Source: Bacillota bacterium | GTDB taxonomy: Bacteria > Bacillota > Clostridia > Peptostreptococcales > Anaerovoracaceae | DNA: 14,853 nucleotides | NCBI GenBank assembly: GCA_016280485.1 | Contig: JAEEGU010000030.1 | Coordinates: forward strand, 1-14,853 | Direction: 5' to 3' | Shown here: positions 13,853-14,853 of the stretch, one piece after another | How positions within the stretch are numbered: position 1 is the stretch's first letter | Layout of the letters: every line of letters starts with the position of its first letter | Position numbers and translations under genes: made by a program | Notes under the pieces: generated by a model | What the model was told of the DNA's origin: nothing | What the model saw: the letters and a program-made list of their open reading frames with translations, nothing else | Database searches by the model: none

Positions 13853-14715
13853 TGGTAAAGATGATTATTTGGGTAGTAGCATACCTTATCCTTGCTCCAT
13901 TCGTTGGTGGCCTTCTCTCCGGTATCGATCGTATCATTTCTGCAAGAATGCAGGGTAGAAAGGGTCCTTCCGTGCTCCAGCCGTTCTATGATGTGCTGAA
14001 GCTCACAGAAAAGGAAAAGATCACTGTAAACAATGTACAGGATTTCTACATCGTATGCTTCTTTATATTTATTCTTGTAACAGGTTGCATGTTCTTTGCC
14101 GGCCAGGATCTCCTGCTGGTAATCTTCACCCTGTCACTGGCAAGCACTTTCCTCATCATCGGTGCGTTCTGCTCAGGTTCGGCTTACTCAACTATGGCCG
14201 CTGAGAGAGAGCTTCTCCAGATGATGGCTTACGAGCCGATGGTTCTCATCGCTGCTGTTGCTTTCTATCTGCACTGTGGCAGCTTCAAGGTAGCTGACAT
14301 CGTTGCAAACGACAGAATGGGCTTCCCTTATATGGTAGCAGCGTTCATCGGATTTGTATTCATTCTGACTATCAAGTTCAGAAAGGCACCATTTGACCTG
14401 TCCATGTCCCACCATGCTCATCAGGAGCTGGTTGGCGGTCTCAAGACTGAGTTCTCCGGCACAACTCTTGCGCTGGTAGAGGCAGCTCACTGGTATGAAA
14501 ACGTAATGCTTCTCGGTTTTGTATTCCTGTTCTTCGCAAACGGAACTACTCTCGGTGCGGTAATCGGTGTTGTAGTCTGCCTCGCAGCATACTTCCTCGA
14601 AATCGTAATCGGCAATTCCTTCGCGAGAATGAAGTGGCCTGTAGCACTCAAATCAGCATGGTTTGTTGCTATCACTTTCGGAATGGCAAATATCGTATTC
14701 TTGTATTATAGGTAA
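13852..14715 (+). CDS. echB: Ech hydrogenase subunit EchB (NuoH-like)
   Basis: A 287-residue membrane subunit homologous to NuoH of complex I, which links the peripheral hydrogenase arm to the pump subunit. Signatures: IDRIISARMQGRKGPSVLQP at 25-44; AERELLQMMAYEP with E118 and E120 at 117-129; and RKAPFDLSMSHHAHQEL continuing to LKTEFSG at 177-202, containing E192 and E200. About eight membrane helices, length typical of Ech-type anchors. The ATG shares one base with the echA stop, and GGAGG lies inside the end of echA, so the two are translationally coupled. echC follows after 13 bp. Confidence 0.93.
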   Translation: MVKMIIWVVAYLILAPFVGGLLSGIDRIISARMQGRKGPSVLQPFYDVLKLTEKEKITVNNVQDFYIVCFFIFILVTGCMFFAGQDLLLVIFTLSLASTFLIIGAFCSGSAYSTMAAERELLQMMAYEPMVLIAAVAFYLHCGSFKVADIVANDRMGFPYMVAAFIGFVFILTIKFRKAPFDLSMSHHAHQELVGGLKTEFSGTTLALVEAAHWYENVMLLGFVFLFFANGTTLGAVIGVVVCLAAYFLEIVIGNSFARMKWPVALKSAWFVAITFGMANIVFLYYR

Positions 14716-14728
14716 GGAGGTGTGAAAT

Positions 14729-14853
14729 ATGTCATATGTAACAAAGTCTCCATGGATCATTCACTATGACGGATCCAGCTGCAACGGTTGCGACATCGAA
14801 GTATTGGCATGTCTTACACCAATGTATGACGTAGAGCGTTTTGGTATTATCAA
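14729..14853 (+). CDS. echC: Ech hydrogenase FeS subunit EchC, 5' part
   Basis: The window ends after 41 codons. The visible part, KSPWIIHYDGSSCNGCDIEV followed by LACLTPMYDVERFGII, matches the start of the small NuoB-like hydrogenase subunit, which carries the [4Fe-4S] cluster nearest the NiFe site. Cluster ligands C18 and C21 (CNGCD) are present; the other two must lie beyond the window. This CxxC pattern is the Ech/hydrogenase form, not the adjacent Cys-Cys of complex I NuoB. ATG 14729 has AAGGAGGTG just upstream. The large subunit and remaining Ech genes are expected to the right. Confidence 0.93.
   Translation, partial: MSYVTKSPWIIHYDGSSCNGCDIEVLACLTPMYDVERFGII

Overview
The window looks like a chromosomal segment of an anaerobic member of the Firmicutes, probably class Clostridia. 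The grounds are strong AGGAGG-type ribosome binding sites, the order SRP RNA-dnaX-ebfC-recR, a pcrA-ligA pair, and an Ech-type energy-converting [NiFe] hydrogenase operon of the kind found in fermentative anaerobes. Genus and species cannot be named from the sequence alone.

Left part, about 1-2760, is accessory in character and visibly more AT-rich in its genes than the middle of the window. Positions 1-842 hold no convincing gene. They contain two 77-bp direct repeats around a terminator, then six 38-39 bp inverted-repeat units in two groups of three (arms TATGCACTA/TAGTGCATA, then TTTGCCCCA/TGGGGCAAA). Next, on the minus strand, come a two-gene unit of a voltage-gated-type K+ channel followed by a small DUF4236-like membrane protein. 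Diverging from the channel is a small XRE-family repressor with two matching palindromic operators in the shared intergenic region. Between the repressor and the next gene lies the C-terminal stub of a VapC-type toxin gene.

Middle part, about 2761-8908, reads rightward: a RarD-like EamA transporter, PcrA/UvrD helicase, NAD-dependent DNA ligase LigA, and an exported protein related to glycerophosphodiester phosphodiesterases. Gaps are short (34, 4 and 11 bp), so this may be one transcript from a promoter near 2707-2715. LigA carries an unusual Ser/Ala-rich insertion containing a possible sliding-clamp-binding pentapeptide.

An almost consensus promoter inside the 3' end of the last gene of that group drives the SRP RNA at about 8921-9090. 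It is followed by dnaX, ebfC and recR, a replication/recombination cluster closed by a terminator at 11781-11819.

Right part, 11850 to the end, is a separate operon with its own promoter, encoding the start of an Ech hydrogenase: EchA (proton-pumping NuoL-like subunit), EchB (NuoH-like membrane anchor) and the first 41 residues of EchC (the FeS subunit), cut by the window end. Its codon choice differs from the replication genes in a way that suggests high expression.

The strongest candidate for something undescribed is the six-unit inverted-repeat array. Unit length is almost fixed, the interiors vary, and the two arm types differ by paired changes that keep the palindrome.
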